Below are positions 23,500-35,690 of a stretch of DNA of 64,000 nucleotides, in pieces. Below the pieces are notes generated by a model. The model was not told the origin of the DNA. It ran no database searches and worked only from the letters and a program-made list of their open reading frames with translations. Numbering within the stretch: the first letter of the stretch is position 1; each line of letters starts with the position of its first letter. The position numbers were made by a program, and so were the translations under genes. The stretch covers positions 133,927,129 through 133,991,128 of the forward strand of contig CP136064.1 of assembly GCA_032622095.1 (NCBI GenBank). Reading direction: 5' to 3'. The DNA comes from Siphonodentalium dalli (Eukaryota > Mollusca > Scaphopoda > Gadilida > Siphonodentaliidae).

Positions 23500-23823
23500 G
23501 ACAATAGTGATTTCTTAGAAATTGTGGGTGGAGAAAAGTTAACTGGGAGAAGAATTCTTTTCAAATATGATAATGCTCCTTCAGTGGCTGTGGTTAATAA
23601 AGGGGCAACTAAGAATAAATTTTTGCAATTGTGTCTCAGGGAGATCTGTTATATAGCCTCTTTGTGGCAATTTGAGGTCCGTACCAAGCATATAGTCGGC
23701 ATTGAGAACAGGTTCCCAGATAATTTGAGCAGGTGGAATGAAAATCCTCACCACAAAAGGGAATTTCATATGGCTACCAAAGATAAAGTCATGAAGGAAA
23801 TTTTCTCCTTTTCGCATAATTGA
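23500..23823 (+). pseudogene. RNase H fragment of DIRS/Ngaro-like retroelement
   Basis: The translation contains GEKLTGRRILFKYDNAPSV, then LQLCLREICYIA and GIENRFPDNLSRWNENP. This pattern (an early D in the 'YDN' motif and 'N..PD.LSRW' at the end) is characteristic of the RNase H domain of tyrosine-recombinase retroelements. The frame is 5' truncated by a stop at 23491 and ends at 23823. Its position just ahead of a recombinase-like segment supports the assignment. No reverse transcriptase was recognised upstream. Confidence 0.72.
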
Positions 23824-23851
23824 TGATTTTCTTTCTAGACCTAGAGTTTAA

Positions 23852-24149
23852 ATGCCATTGAAGATAGACACACAGAAGTCAGTCGTTAATGCATTTTCCG
23901 AAGGCACAAACATAAACTATAAAATTCAGTGGAAGTCATCCTTTCTGTTCTGTGAATACTTCACGATCGAAGCACTTCCGGCTAAGAAAGAAACTTTACA
24001 ATATTATATAGTTTCTCAGTCGATCATTCAAATCAATTGATTCTATTAGAAACTGCTTGAGTGGAGTTAAGGCCTTGTATATAAAGTTAGGACTTAATTC
24101 CAAGCAATTTGAAGCTCATGAAATTAAACTCACCTTGAGGAGACTTAAT
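23852..24149 (+). pseudogene. Tyrosine recombinase N-terminal (SAM-like) fragment
   Basis: The first frame (23852-24040) contains FLFCEYFTIEALPAKKETLQ. After a shift at about 24039 the second frame reads SIRNCLSGVKALYIKLGL followed by EIKLTLRRLN. This matches the N-terminal core-binding domain layout of DIRS/Ngaro recombinases. The frameshift and the repeat insertion directly after it show it is dead. Confidence 0.65.
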
Positions 24150-24343
24150 ATTATACTACTTATTTATGTGGGCTGTAGCCTCTATACGGGCACCTGTGGC
24201 GCATAAGATACTATGGGTGGCGGGATGGGGTGGTGGGTGGGATCTCATTATACTACTTATTTATGTGGGCTGTAGCCTCTATACGGGCGCCTGTGGCGCA
24301 TAAGATACTATGGGTGGCGGGATGGGGTGGTGGGTGGGATCTC
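24150..24343 (+). repeat. 97-bp tandem duplication inside recombinase remnant
   Basis: Two almost identical 97-bp units (24150-24246 and 24247-24343) start ATTATACTACTTATTTATG and end GGTGGGTGGGATCTC. They sit where the middle of the recombinase should be. Confidence 0.95.
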
Positions 24344-24540
24344 ATTATCCAAGTATGATTTGGGTCGCCAGCTTACTTGGGGAGATATTTTGCAATCAGA
24401 AGGAGTTCTGTTGTTATTAAATGGTCAAAAACTATTCAATTTGGACAAAAAATATTTTTAGAATGCCAGTGCTATCTATCCCAGACTCAAGATTGTGCTC
24501 AGTGGCAGCTTATAGAAATATGATAAATCTAGTACTAGGG
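24344..24540 (+). pseudogene. Tyrosine recombinase, later fragment
   Basis: After the 97-bp repeats the frame resumes with KYDLGRQLTWGDILQSEGV and LNGQKLFNLDKKYF (stop at 24459). A shift follows and RMPVLSIPDSRLCSVAAYRN appears. Order and wording match the recombinase catalytic region of DIRS/Ngaro elements. The section containing the first conserved arginine is missing, and the fragment ends in a poly(G) tract at 24539-24558. Confidence 0.6.
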
Positions 24541-24736
24541 GGTGGGGGGGGGGGGGGAAGAGTCACCAATCCTGCATTCATTGTTTTATGGGTTAACCCA
24601 TAATTAACCCATATGAGAGGGGGGCCACTTGGGCCTTTCAGGCACAAGTGCCAGGTGAATTGATTCAGTTGATGGGTGAATGGTCAAGTTATGCTTATTA
24701 GAAATATTTAAGTTACATGGTACAAGACAAATTTTT

Positions 24737-25995
24737 AACAAGAGCATCGCTAGGGTGTGGCAAAATACGCCCTTTAGCCATTTCGAATTGTACTACAGCA
24801 AAATAAAATAATACTTTGGGCTTACATTTGAAGAATATCTGATATACCCCTAATTTCAATGCCAAAATGCGGTCAAATTCTAAGTCGAAAAATGGCTGTA
24901 ACTCATGTGAAAATAATTAGACAGAACCTATATTCGAACTTGGCCTGTAGTTTTAGCCGGGAAATACACATACCAGCTTTGGTTCAGATCAAATAATCAA
25001 AACTGGAGTTTTCGGTCGGAAACCGAAATGTTATGAAATTGGTCAAATTCTAAGTCGAAAAAGTGCTGTAACTCACACTAAAATAACTGGACGGAACCCA
25101 TACTCGAACTTGGCCGGTATCGTTAGCTGCGAAATACAATACCAACTGTGGTTCGGTTCAAATAATCCAAAAATGTTAACAGATGGTCAAATTCTAAGTC
25201 GAAAAAGGGCCGTAACTCATGTAAAAATAATTGGGCGGAACCCATATTCGAACTTGGCCTATAGTTTTAGCTGGGAAATACACATACCAACTTTGGTTCA
25301 GATCAAATAATCCAAACTGGCGAACTTGGCCTGTAGTTTTAGCTGGGAAATACACATACCAACTTTGGTTCAGATCAAATAATCAAAACTGGAGTTATCG
25401 GTCGGAAACCGAAATGTTATGAAATTGGTCAAATTCTAAGTCGAAAAAGGGCTGTAACTCACACTAAAATAACTGGACGGAACCCATACTCGAACTTGGC
25501 CGGTATCGTTAGCTGCGAAATACAATACCAACTGTGGTTCGGTTCAAATAATCCAAAAATGTTAACAGATGGTCAAATTCTAAGTCGAAAAAGGGCCGTA
25601 ACTCATGTAAAAATAATTGGGCGGAACCCATATTCGAACTTGGCCTGTAGTTTTAGCTGGGAAATACACATACCAACTTTGGTTCAGATCAAATAATCCA
25701 AACTGGAGTTATCGGTCGGAAACCAAAAATATTAACAGACAGTCAAATCCTAAGTTCAAAAAGGGCCGTAACTCATGTAAAAATAATTGGACGGAACCCA
25801 TATTCGAACTTGGCCTGTATCTTTAGCTGGGAAATACACATACCAACTTTGGTTCAGATCAAATAATCCAAACTGGAGTTATCGATCGGAAACCAAAAAT
25901 GTTAACGGACGGACGGCTAGATAGACGGACGGACGGACGGACAGACGGCAGACAGACTGATTACATAATACAACCTTTTTTCAAAAAGGGCGTAT
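24737..25995 (+). repeat. (ACGG)n-tailed repeat element, copy A
   Basis: The head is AACAAGAGCATCGCTAGGG followed by ATACGCCCTTT at 24765-24775. The body holds about seven diverged units of roughly 130 bp ('caaattctaagtcgaaaaag', 'ggacggaacccatattcg', 'ataccaactttggttcag'). Part of it is duplicated at a 386-bp offset (25110-25310 and 25496-25696). The tail is an (ACGG)n run (25909-25950), a small CCTTTTT/AAAAAGG hairpin, and AAAGGGCGTAT at 25985-25995, the exact reverse complement of the head motif. Confidence 0.8.
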
Positions 25996-27144
25996 AAAAA
26001 CTAAGCAAATGAGGGATCATATTACTACAGTCTTTGCATAGTAACTCCATTTTATGTTTTTCAGTTACTTTATTCGTATTCTTGAAGTCATGATCTTTCG
26101 AGGAATCAACATAAAGAGACTGGCTGTTCAAAGCAAAAAGTTGAAAGGTAAACCTTTAAATTCATAAACTCATATCATTTATCATGTTGGCACAAACAAC
26201 ATGGAGTCGACATCAGAGGATACCGTTAGTAAAGCCTTCTCAACCCTCATTGCTTGAACTCGGGAAGCAATCCCTGCAAAGATAATTATGTCTGCCATTA
26301 TTTGGTGAGAAGGTTATCAATGTAAATAAAAAGTTATCAGAAATGTGTGTGGAAAGACATATGCAATTGATAAGAACTTATAGAGTCTTAGATCCCAACT
26401 AATGTAAGTGGTTAACCGATTAGTATAATTAAAGTTAGTTTAGTCTCAAATTTAACATTTTAGAATCTCTAATGTTACGGTTGGAGTTGGGTTCAGGGTT
26501 ACCAAAGTACTGACGGTACCACAACTTTCGGTACCGGTTGCGTACTGATGTTCAGTACCGCAAACTGGGTCGGTATCGATACTCATTGAGTGGACTTTTA
26601 TACTGCAAATAACTTTTGTTTAGTGGAGTTCCATCATCAATTATTCGTTAAGTTCAAGGTTTAGTCAAACAACGAAAATAAAAATCGCAACGACATTTAC
26701 AATTAAGTTGTTGTCTGTGGCGGTTTTCAGCAAGTCGCAAAGGGAGGATTTTTTAAAAGACGGAATACAGAGTGGAACGAATGTAGACATGTATGTTTGA
26801 CTACTGGGCCGGCTAACGTTGTAGGCTTATATGTATACACGGTACACCATAGTATGTGTGTGGTAATTAATTAGAGAACTCACTAATCAGCCATATTACT
26901 CGCATGTTGTAATTTCATAAATGACGTCACACAATGAAACCAAAGTACCTATTGGCAACCATGGTTGGGTTGTTCTCAAGTGAAGGCATCATTCAGAAAA
27001 AGACATATGTTAGGATTAGATCGTGCATTTCATTCATTGGAAGACATTATTTTAATAGTGGCAAGGTTCCTTTGAAGGTCTCGCACATTCTATATAATTA
27101 AAAAGTATATGTCTTTATTTCTATTCTTCTATTTTGGCGGCCAG
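25996..27144. other. No gene; possible transposon terminus near 26490
   Basis: Mostly AT-rich. Around 26494-26580 a sequence beginning CAGGGTTACCAAAGTAC contains several GGTAC motifs, like a subterminal region of a hAT-type element. No matching opposite end was found in the window. Confidence 0.3.
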
Positions 27145-27226
27145 TATCAGATAACTAATCTAACCTTATCTAGTTTTACAATAGATATCAGATAACTAAT
27201 CTAACCTTATCTAGTTTTACAATAGA
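27145..27226 (+). repeat. 41-bp tandem duplication
   Basis: Two adjacent copies of a 41-bp unit beginning TATCAGATAACTAATCTAAC. The following DNA to 27890 has a (CT)n run near 27775-27789 and no gene. Confidence 0.9.
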
Positions 27227-27895
27227 CTGATTCATTGTAAATTTATGCATTTTCTAACTATACTTGACCCACAGAGATAATCATTATTTATCAGATAGGC
27301 ATCAGTAGGTAAGTAATTTGTCCTGTTCTATAATATTGATGTATGTGTCACATGATAAGTATTGTATCATACTTATCTGTCTGCATGTCCAAGCTCAAAC
27401 ACAGGCCTCTGACACAAGATCTGTACCACACACCTTACATGCAAGTCGATCTGAATTCAGCTCTGAATACTTTTTAAAGATAAACTAGGTCAATTTGATC
27501 AATAATTAAAGTACAAGTATATATATGAGAGTGGTGGTATAGATTTTGTGTTAGGGGCCTGTTTATCATTTCATTTATTTTGACAGTGTTATTCACCAGG
27601 ACATTTTGTTTTGTTGTCATCATTCATCTATTTGTTATAAATGATTGCATGTTTGTTGTTTAGGGTCTGAGACCATTTAAGTGATTGCCGCTTTTATCTG
27701 AACCCTACCCTGGTCATTAAATGTGATTTAAATGGGCAATACTCAACAATATCGTCCATTCATGCATACCACTCTCTCTCTCTCTCTCTGTCTGAAATAA
27801 CCCACCAACAGTCTCACGTCATATTCATTGCAACAGAGCCAGGATTGTCATTGGTACAACAAGGTACAAATATTTCATCATTTACCACTTTTTGA

Positions 27896-27901
27896 TTTAT
27901 T
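27896..27901 (-). terminator. ATAD3 poly(A) signal AATAAA
   Basis: The minus strand reads GCAATAAATCAAAAAG, 136 bp beyond the ATAD3 stop codon. It is the first canonical AATAAA downstream and would give a short 3' UTR. Confidence 0.6.
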
Positions 27902-28036
27902 GCATACAAGTCACGATGTTGAATAGAATATATCCTGTCCTAAATAATGCCATCCCAATTTCATGCATACTTGTGGTAACAGTTTCGGCTGTGTGATGAA
28001 TGTAATGAATCTATCTGTTCCTAAGAACATCCATCA

Positions 28037-28231
28037 TCAGCTTGGAGATGAGGATGCGATATGTGTAGCTGCATCCTTTATAGATTTATACACTGGGTCC
28101 TGCTTCCCACGCCTCATCTCTTCCGCCTCTTTCCAGTGGATTTTCTTGGCATGTTGTTTCACAGCATTGTCTACGATTTCATCGATCATTTGTTCTGTTA
28201 ACACACCATCCTCAGAAGCATAAGCCTTTGC
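28037..28231 (-). CDS. ATAD3: ATAD3-like AAA+ ATPase, terminal coding exon
   Basis: Encodes the C-terminal 64 residues and a TGA stop, beginning [20 protein letters not shown] and ending in a serine-rich tail. '[11 protein letters not shown]' is a signature of the C-terminal end of ATAD3, an inner-mitochondrial-membrane AAA+ protein involved in nucleoid and cholesterol/membrane organisation. The exon follows a good acceptor (TTTCGACAG) at phase 0, matching the phase-0 donor of the preceding exon. The C-terminus is somewhat longer and more charged than the vertebrate one. The reading frame extends further upstream in the intron, but the splice acceptor and homology fix the boundary. Confidence 0.92.
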   Translation of the reverse strand, partial: AKAYASEDGVLTEQMIDEIVDNAVKQHAKKIHWKEAEEMRRGKQDPVYKSIKDAATHIASSSPS

Positions 28232-29559
28232 CTGTCGAAAGAGTAATACGCATTGAATAAAATCAATTGAATAAAAACACATCTAGTCTAAATACAAAAT
28301 CAATTTTAAGATATAATATGTTAGTTTGAGAATTCTTTTTGTTTTCATTTCAGAGAACATTTCAAGAATGTGAGAGCAATAATACAACAGTAAACAATGA
28401 CAAGAGACTTGGGGCCCATTTGTTGAATTATCAATGTTGAAGAGTTACATATATTATCAATGGTATAGGCTTGAGCTGAAAACAGGTCTGCATCAATACT
28501 ACTTAATGTAGCTCATATTCTACCATATTATTCAATGGTGAAACAGTTGTGCTGAAGAAATGTCTATAGTTCAAGCTGCATGCATGGAGACTTTACATAA
28601 AACACAAACTGTGCTTTGCTGTATATATGACCTCATTGAATATGAATCATATGGCTGCAAAAGAAATATGAACAGTTTAGGTGTGGGCTATGACAAGCCA
28701 CATGACACAATACCATACTCACAAAAATATACTTGAACTGTACTCATGCAAGACTGTAAAGGCAAGGCGTTCATGAATATTGCATTGTTTATCGTCACTT
28801 ATCGTTATACGTTAACATAGCATACATCGCAAACCTTATAGTTAGAATCTCTCTCTGACAATACGGAAGTAGATTTGAACCTTTCTAATCCCCAATATTT
28901 AACCATCTTATTACTGAATTGGTTCTCCCATTCATAAAACACACCACCTCCCCTGCTCCACTATTGGTTATCCTTGATATACTATGTCTCATTCTCAAAA
29001 TTTGTATCAGGACCGATGTTTCTCAGTAACCATTTGGTTTTTCATAATCTGGACTATCACCATGTACCTTGACTATCTTTGTAATATACATGTATAATTT
29101 GGTGTATAATTATCTGTCTCAGGGGTGGGCGGTCTTCATGGCTCGCCCACTTCCTGTACAGTTTTTTATACATAATACCACATATAAATTGCTTCCGTCC
29201 ATATATGTTTTCAGTGTACATAATTGTAAATATGTTGTTTTGAGCTATTGTTATTGTTATACTTCATATAGTTAGTGAAAGTTATAGCTCATATATATTG
29301 CAAAGAGTCTTTGAGCCATTCACTCCCCTCTCTGCCGGGTGTAAAATAAAGGTTTACAACGAAATAGACAATATTTTATTTGCAAGGATGGTCAGATCAT
29401 ACAACAGGCAAAAAGCACTAGCACTACATTTATAGGAATGTTCAACAATTATTTTAAGGCTGTTTGTCAAACTTATTTGCTGAACATTCCTACAAATGAA
29501 TCTATGGCAAATAAAGTAATTACTCAACACCAAATTTCAGTTTTGAGTGGTTATTGTGG
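28232..29559 (-). other. ATAD3 last intron, part without recognised elements
   Basis: AT-rich intron sequence. No exon, RNA gene or clear mobile element is visible before the hAT insertion at 29568. Confidence 0.5.
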
Positions 29560-30147
29560 GTATGGAACAGTGTTCACGCTGTCGGTAGCCAAATTAGCCA
29601 ATGGCTAATCTTTTTCGAATTTGGCTAATAAAAATTTCATTTGGCTAAACTTTTGGCTAATCTTTTTTTGACCCAAAATGGTGATGGAAATCATGGACTC
29701 AGAAAGCTAATTAATAAAAGCGCTCAATAGATCGACATTCAAGATGAAGTTAGGTGACGAAAGTACCGGTATTTCGTTATTTTCGTACTTATGAAATATC
29801 GTTCCGTGTGGCGGCTGTACAAAGGGAACATTATACAACTGATTGACATCTGATCAGTATTTTTGTTTATATATATGCTTTGAAGAGAGTTGTTATCAGT
29901 GAGCACAATTAATAGGTGAATACCTAGTGGTGACGCTGTTGTTTTAAAGAGTGATTTTTTGTTTATACGCCGTCGATGACACCGACTATGTAAACAATAC
30001 GAAACATGTATGCTTTGAAGAGAGTTGTCATCAGTGAGCACAATGAATAGGTGATTAACTAGTGATACCGCTGCTGTTTTAAGGTGTTTTTGTAATGTCC
30101 AATAAATAGGCGGATCGGAATAGTATCCATCATTCACAATTTCCACA

Positions 30148-30598
30148 ATGAGTAATAGACGCAAGCTACCGAATGCCACATCAGAACGCCCGGCGAAGAC
30201 AAAAAAACTGACTGACTTTTTCGGACAAAGACAGACATTGCCTTCTATACCACAGACTGAGTGTCCTCTAACTGACATACGAAATGACGTTAGTAGATGT
30301 GAGGAAGTTACTGAACAGACGAACGAACCTGACGAAGCACTACTGAATACGACGAGACCGAATGACATTAATTTACTGACGCCTAAAAAGACTTCTGATG
30401 TTCAGACATTGGGCTCTCCGTTGACGAAACGTGCTTTTAGAGACGTGTGGACGATGAACAGACCTTGGTTGACGTATGACAATGGGAAGGGTGTGATGTT
30501 CTGTAGTGTGTGCATTCAGGCTGGCGTGAGTAATCTTTTCGTAGCTGGCTGCACAACATTGAAACTGCACGTGATCAAACTTCACGAGACAGCAAAAG
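30148..30598 (+). pseudogene. hAT transposase N-terminal exon (TTF-type zinc finger)
   Basis: An open frame from ATG encodes about 150 residues with a basic start (MSNRRKLPNATSERPAKTKK). It ends in a TTF-type zinc finger region containing NRPWLTYDNGKGVMFCSVC and LKLHVIKLHE. This resembles the N-terminus of ZNF862/KIAA1586-like hAT transposases. The exon ends at AAAG followed by GTAAGC, a consensus splice donor, so the transposase gene had introns. The next exons were lost or replaced. Confidence 0.72.
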
Positions 30599-31092
30599 GT
30601 AAGCTCTAACATTTAGTGTAAACATATTTTTATTTCCAAATCTAACATAATATACAGATGATACAAATATACAAATATATATAGAAGAGATAATGTATGG
30701 AAATGAGGATCAGACATTTAACATTTAGCCTAATCATCAAAACGTATAAGCTGTATACTGGTTATGTAATTAATTAAGCCGTCTGCTTTGTTCGTGATAG
30801 AAGAGCAGTTCTTAACTCAGTGGTTACGCAATGTGTGTCATTAAATGTATCCCTGGCTTAACTTCATAAAAGATTTGAATACAATAGATATTCACCAGTT
30901 AAGGGAGCGTCTCAAAAGTCTTTGCGGAATTCCGAAAGTATTTTCCGAAAACAAATGACGTTATGAACACTTTGCGGAAAACTGTTTGCGGAAATTTTTC
31001 GGTAATTACGTTCCTTCTTTCGGAAAATAGCGCTAAGGTTTGCGGAAAAGAAGACGACGTTTGCGGATTTTTTTCGGAATACGTCCGACGTT

Positions 31093-31270
31093 TTCGGAAT
31101 TTGCGGAAATAATTGCGGAATTCAACCCAACGTTATCGGAATTTTAGTTTCCTCTTTCGGAATTTGCGGAAATAATTGCGGAATTCACCCCAACGTTATC
31201 GGAATTTTAGTTTTCTCTTTCGGAATTTGCGGAAATAATTGCGGAATTCACCCTAACGTTATCGGAATTT
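31093..31270 (+). repeat. 63-bp tandem repeat in TIR element
   Basis: Nearly three copies of a 63-bp unit start TTCGGAATTTGCGGAAATAA (31093, 31156, 31219). Confidence 0.93.
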
Positions 31271-31330
31271 GAATGCATGCGGACCTCGTTCCGGAAAATT
31301 TGCGGAATATATTCATGGGTGTCGGGCCGG

Positions 31331-33240
31331 TAAAATCGTAAACATCACCGCATACTAGAGTATATAGGTCTATTGCTATTGGGTTCGTTTATTTATTAGG
31401 TTTACAGTGTTTATTAACTTAATAAAAACAATACAGCAATTAAAACACTTTTCCTTGACGAATCTTGGTATGGCTTCATCAAGCATTCATTGCCACAGCT
31501 ATATAGTCAAAACGTGTTTTAATTCACAAGCACGAATCATGTGTATATATATGGCATGCAGGGAGTGAGTACCGGTACCCTATATAAACCTCCTGACATG
31601 TACTCATATATATTTGACACGAGAGTGCGCAATTATCGCTACATGTATAACAAGTTCCATGACACTGGAAAAGTTCACGGCTGACCTAGTTAATTATAGC
31701 AATGATGTCAGTTTGACACTGTTTGCAATGTCAACACTGTCCTCCCCATTGAAGTCTGTGCAATGCGTGTAGGCCTACTGACTTCTTTCATTAATAGTCG
31801 CATTGCGATTGGTTAGACAACAAACAAACACCGACGTCAATCATAGTATTTCAGGTATTGTTCCCACCCGGCCTCTATCTCAGTCTGAATGGAGTTACCA
31901 CTGATTGGTTAAATCGAGCTCTGCCCATGCAAAGTGCATGTCTTTTGTGGATTCCGTTTTCGTTAGCTAACGACCAGAATATGCGATGAGGTGTGACTGC
32001 ATGCATCCTTTATATTTCACTTAAATATATGATATATGTTGCCTATTGTGGACCCCCCCCCCAACTTTTCGCAAGTAGGGGAACCTAATACAGTCGTAAT
32101 AGTATATAATACTGCCAATTTTCGAATCTAGTTATCGCCATAGAATGACATATTTTTTTTATCTTCCGAAACACTTATTTGCATATTACATTTTTAGATA
32201 CATTAGGTCCCGGCTTTAATTCGGCTTTACTCCTAACAATTTAATAAAGAGCGTTCCGTAGTTTTTTCATGAATCCTGATGGACAGTAAACATTAAAAGA
32301 GCGCAGGAAATTTCGATACAAATCTCCAGTGCAAAGGTTATACGCGAAGCAGTCATATTTAACTGACAAGTGTACACGTGCATAGGCCTATATGGGCTAC
32401 TAGTTATAAGTAGCTGTAAATGAATGTTGTTTTCTTTAATACGGCTACACTTGATTTTTTTTAAATTGAAAAATAGACCAACATTCTATAAATGTATCTT
32501 CAGCCAGATAAATACGTATTGTTCCCAATACTGCATTATTAAGTCACACCCAACTATATTTGCAACTGTAACGTTTACACAGGCGATTTGCATTGGAAGA
32601 CATGTCCATGTTGTGTGAATTCAACTGCGAAAATTAATGTGACCTTCAATTAATAATTCCGTCAGAAACGGCATGGGTAGAAATTCAGTACAAATCTCAG
32701 TATAAGCAGGTCATACACTGACACACTTGGGTAACTTTGACAAGACAATAAATATTACCAATGTGGTCAGTTGATGACCTATATCATATTATTCATATAT
32801 TTATATCATTAAGAGGTAAACCTATTATATGCCCATTTACAGTAGTAATCTTACGAACATTGCCACAAAAAAAGTGAATAAAACCCCTGATTGGGAACTT
32901 GTTAATCGCCGTTATTTTTGCGCGCATCTGTATCTCTCAAATGCCAGGTGCAGCGAATTACGTCAGCACGAGGACTGTGTAGCAATGAACATGATTTGCT
33001 ACATCGTATACCGTTGTTTGAGTGAACATGATTGTATGTCACTTTCTCGGCGATATTCTCATTCAAGTTTAATCAAAAGTCCACTGGCACGATGCCCCGC
33101 GACTTTGTCTTTATAGTAACTATTGAAAAGATTTGAACACACATTCAAGAATGGTGGTCAACAATGCTCGATTTCACCAATTCCCATAATACACCGCGCG
33201 CTGTACAAGCAGATTCGCATTTTGCAGGATTATAAAGTCA
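31331..33240. other. Interior of 5.3-kb element, no gene
   Basis: No domain-bearing reading frame was recognised. It includes a poly(C) stretch at 32051-32061 and AT-rich DNA. Confidence 0.4.
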
Positions 33241-33280
33241 AATTTGAACGAGAGAATTACCTATATCCCCTGATGATAAT

Positions 33281-33612
33281 AGAGCAGTTCACAATAATTT
33301 AGCTTTCCGCACTAGAAACCACAAACTGCCAAAAAGAACTCGGCGCTTGGACGAATAGGCCTACGGATTATTCGGACAGATTCTGCACTCTCTGTAATCT
33401 CGAAATCGGCGATGAATACCACATGGTACTGAATTGTAGGGAACTTGGCAAACTAAGAATAAAATATCTGAAACCCGACTTCTATCAGAGACCAAACACT
33501 TATAATTAGCCGCTCTATTTAACTCCCGAAATCATATATATTGTATTTATGTATACAACTCTTCTGTAATGTCTATAATTGACGACCAGAATAAACTTAA
33601 TTGAATTGAATA
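33281..33612 (+). pseudogene. 3' end of a non-LTR retrotransposon (5' truncated)
   Basis: One frame gives HNNLAFRTRNHKLP. After a frameshift the next gives KELGAWTNRPTDYSDRFC, then CTLCNLEIGDEYHMVLNC with stop at 33507. The C-x2-C-x8-H-x4-C zinc knuckle after 'R.RNHKLP' is typical of the C-terminus of LINE ORF2 proteins. The element ends in an ATTGAATTGAAT-type tail near 33612. Only the last roughly 75 codons remain, as expected for 5' truncation during target-primed reverse transcription. Confidence 0.75.
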
Positions 33613-34005
33613 GCCGGGACAACTCTGTTAGCCGGGACAACTTGGTCCATGTAACAGCATAGATGAAGGAAGGGTTTTTAGTCTATGCTAACAGCGAGTC
33701 ATCCCGGCTAGATATGGAACGTTACACGATTCGTTGTTACTTTCATGACGTCAGCCAATAGAATGTTCGCGTCATGTGAGTGACGTCTAATGACCACCCA
33801 CATTACGCCGTGACTCGGTGATTGACAGCTAGTTTTGTGCACGTCAACCGAGTTGTCCCGGTTGACCATCGATCTATATTAAAAATATACGTCGATGGGT
33901 TGACCGAGTTGTCTCGACTCATTTAACAGCGCGACCGAGTTGTCCTGGCAGACCGAGTTGACTCGGCTAGCCGAGTTGTCCCGGCTCATGTAACAAGCCC
34001 CGTTG
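33613..34005. repeat. Repeat with palindromic GCCGGGACAACT / GAGTTGTCCCGGC motifs
   Basis: Both ends carry several inverted copies of TAGCCGGGACAACT (33612-33642) and GCCGAGTTGTCCCGGCTCAT (33970-33989), each next to 'catgtaaca'. This suggests a roughly 390-bp inverted-repeat element. Confidence 0.6.
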
Positions 34006-34349
34006 GTTCATAAAATGTTCGCGGCGAAACATACCTTACCACGCACAAACGCTCTTTATTTTTTATTGTGAAGAAAATTCTGGCTGGCAGTAAATTCCAA
34101 AAGGAGACCCACATGGACGGATGTAGTCAATGTAATTTCAAACCAAATAATTATAGTTTAAATTAGTGTAATTTAATTTAGTATACCGGTAGGACGTCGA
34201 CTATATACTTATAAGATTATCACACCTTGTCGCCTGACGTAGCAGATCGCCAATTTAACACACTGAATAGATCGTCTGGCTAAACAATGGGCTCAATCAA
34301 ACCACATTTATAGTGCCCTCTTTGTGTTTTTCAACACATTCTAAAAACG

Positions 34350-34475
34350 GCAAGTACACTGTGACCGAAAGGCAAGTATACCGCGGTCGAACGGCAAGTA
34401 TACCGCGGTCGAACGGCAAGTATACCGCGGCCGGACGGCAAGTATAGGCCTACATCGCGGCCGAACGACAATTAG
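34350..34475 (+). repeat. 22-bp tandem repeat (GGCAAGTATACCGCGGTCGAAC)n, degenerate
   Basis: Four to five GC-rich 22-bp copies, the later ones diverged. Confidence 0.85.
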
Positions 34476-34744
34476 ACCGCGGACCATTAACTGCAGTTAG
34501 CCGGTGTGGCCGCGATGTTGTTGAAGTTCGGCCGCGGTGGAAACACAAACCGCACCGCGGTTAAGTGGACACTTGTTTTGTCCAGCGTGGTAGCTAATTG
34601 CTTGTTATGGAAATCCCTCATTTAGGTGAGAAGCACCCCAGTATATTGGGTATATAAACGATAATAGTAAAACTATTCTGATAAAACCATCGTAATGATA
34701 GAAGAGTTTATAATAAAACTGTGGATACAGTGTGTTGAATGATC

Positions 34745-35060
34745 ATATTAAAATATAGCACGTTTGTTTGTTGATTCGAGCAATTATATTTACAGTGCTG
34801 ATTAACAATCCCTTTAATGCCTTGTGTGTCAGGTTCCCGTTTGTGATGCGTCTTGTCTCGAGATTTAATTGCGACGTGACGATTTGCGGAAGTATATTTC
34901 GCCGCAACAATTTTCCGGACACTTCGCCGAGATTTGGGACAGTTCGCCGGAAACTGACGACAACTTCACGGAAGGTCGGGACTATTCGCCGCAATTTAAG
35001 ACATTTCGCCGAGATATACGACTTTTCGCCGGAATAGACGACTGTTAAAAAAAATCGCCG
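34745..35060 (+). repeat. Dispersed repeat related to 52140-52300, with TTCGCCG motifs
   Basis: The segment with 'gtttgttgattcgagcaatt' and 'gtgtcaggttcccgtttg' aligns with 52145-52265 ('gtttgttgcgattcgagcag', 'gtatcaggtgcgcatttg'). It is followed by eight TTCGCCG-like motifs, inverted relative to those at 35815-35885. Confidence 0.6.
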
Positions 35061-35481
35061 AAATAAATTTACTTATATGTGGGTGTATTGTGGGACAATT
35101 GAAAATTTCTGACATTTATCGCAAGTTATTGCATTATTGTGCGCATACACAGTTTTATGACAACCAATAGCCTACACAACTCAACATTCGTAGTTCTATC
35201 CATCTTGGGTGGATATGGTAAATGTTGTAAAGCCAGTGATATATATACCATATGAAAGTCGCTAAAACAACCTAGTTACTATATACGGATCACCACCGCT
35301 AAAACAACATAGGCCTATATATATATCCTTTATTTCCTCCGTTAACGAAGAGCTGTTACAATATATTTTAAACGTTTACACAATTGCAATGAACAAATGA
35401 ACGAATACAAAAAAAAAAAAAATCAACAAAAAAAAAAAATCAAAAATCAAAAAGGAATATGTAAGTAAACAATGATCACCA

Positions 35482-35690
35482 ATGGCTTCGGGTGAATTGT
35501 AATATGTAATATGAACACACCTCAGGTAACAGTATATTGTCGGTAAAACACAAATGATGGTAATAATCACACGTGCTAGGAAGGAAGAATGGCTTCGGGT
35601 GAATTGTAATATGAACACACCTCAGGTAACAGTATTGTCGGTAAAACACAAATGATGGTAATAATCACACGTGCCAGGAAGGAAGCCCGA
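35482..35690 (+). repeat. ~107-bp tandem duplication
   Basis: Two copies start ATGGCTTCGGGTGAATTGTA (35482 and 35589). A further 60-bp duplication with 'cagtcttcactaatgactaa' lies at 35710-35805. Confidence 0.9.

Noticed and set aside
23581-23817. Minus-strand frame opposite the RNase H fragment
   Set aside because: Shadow of the plus-strand retroelement frame.
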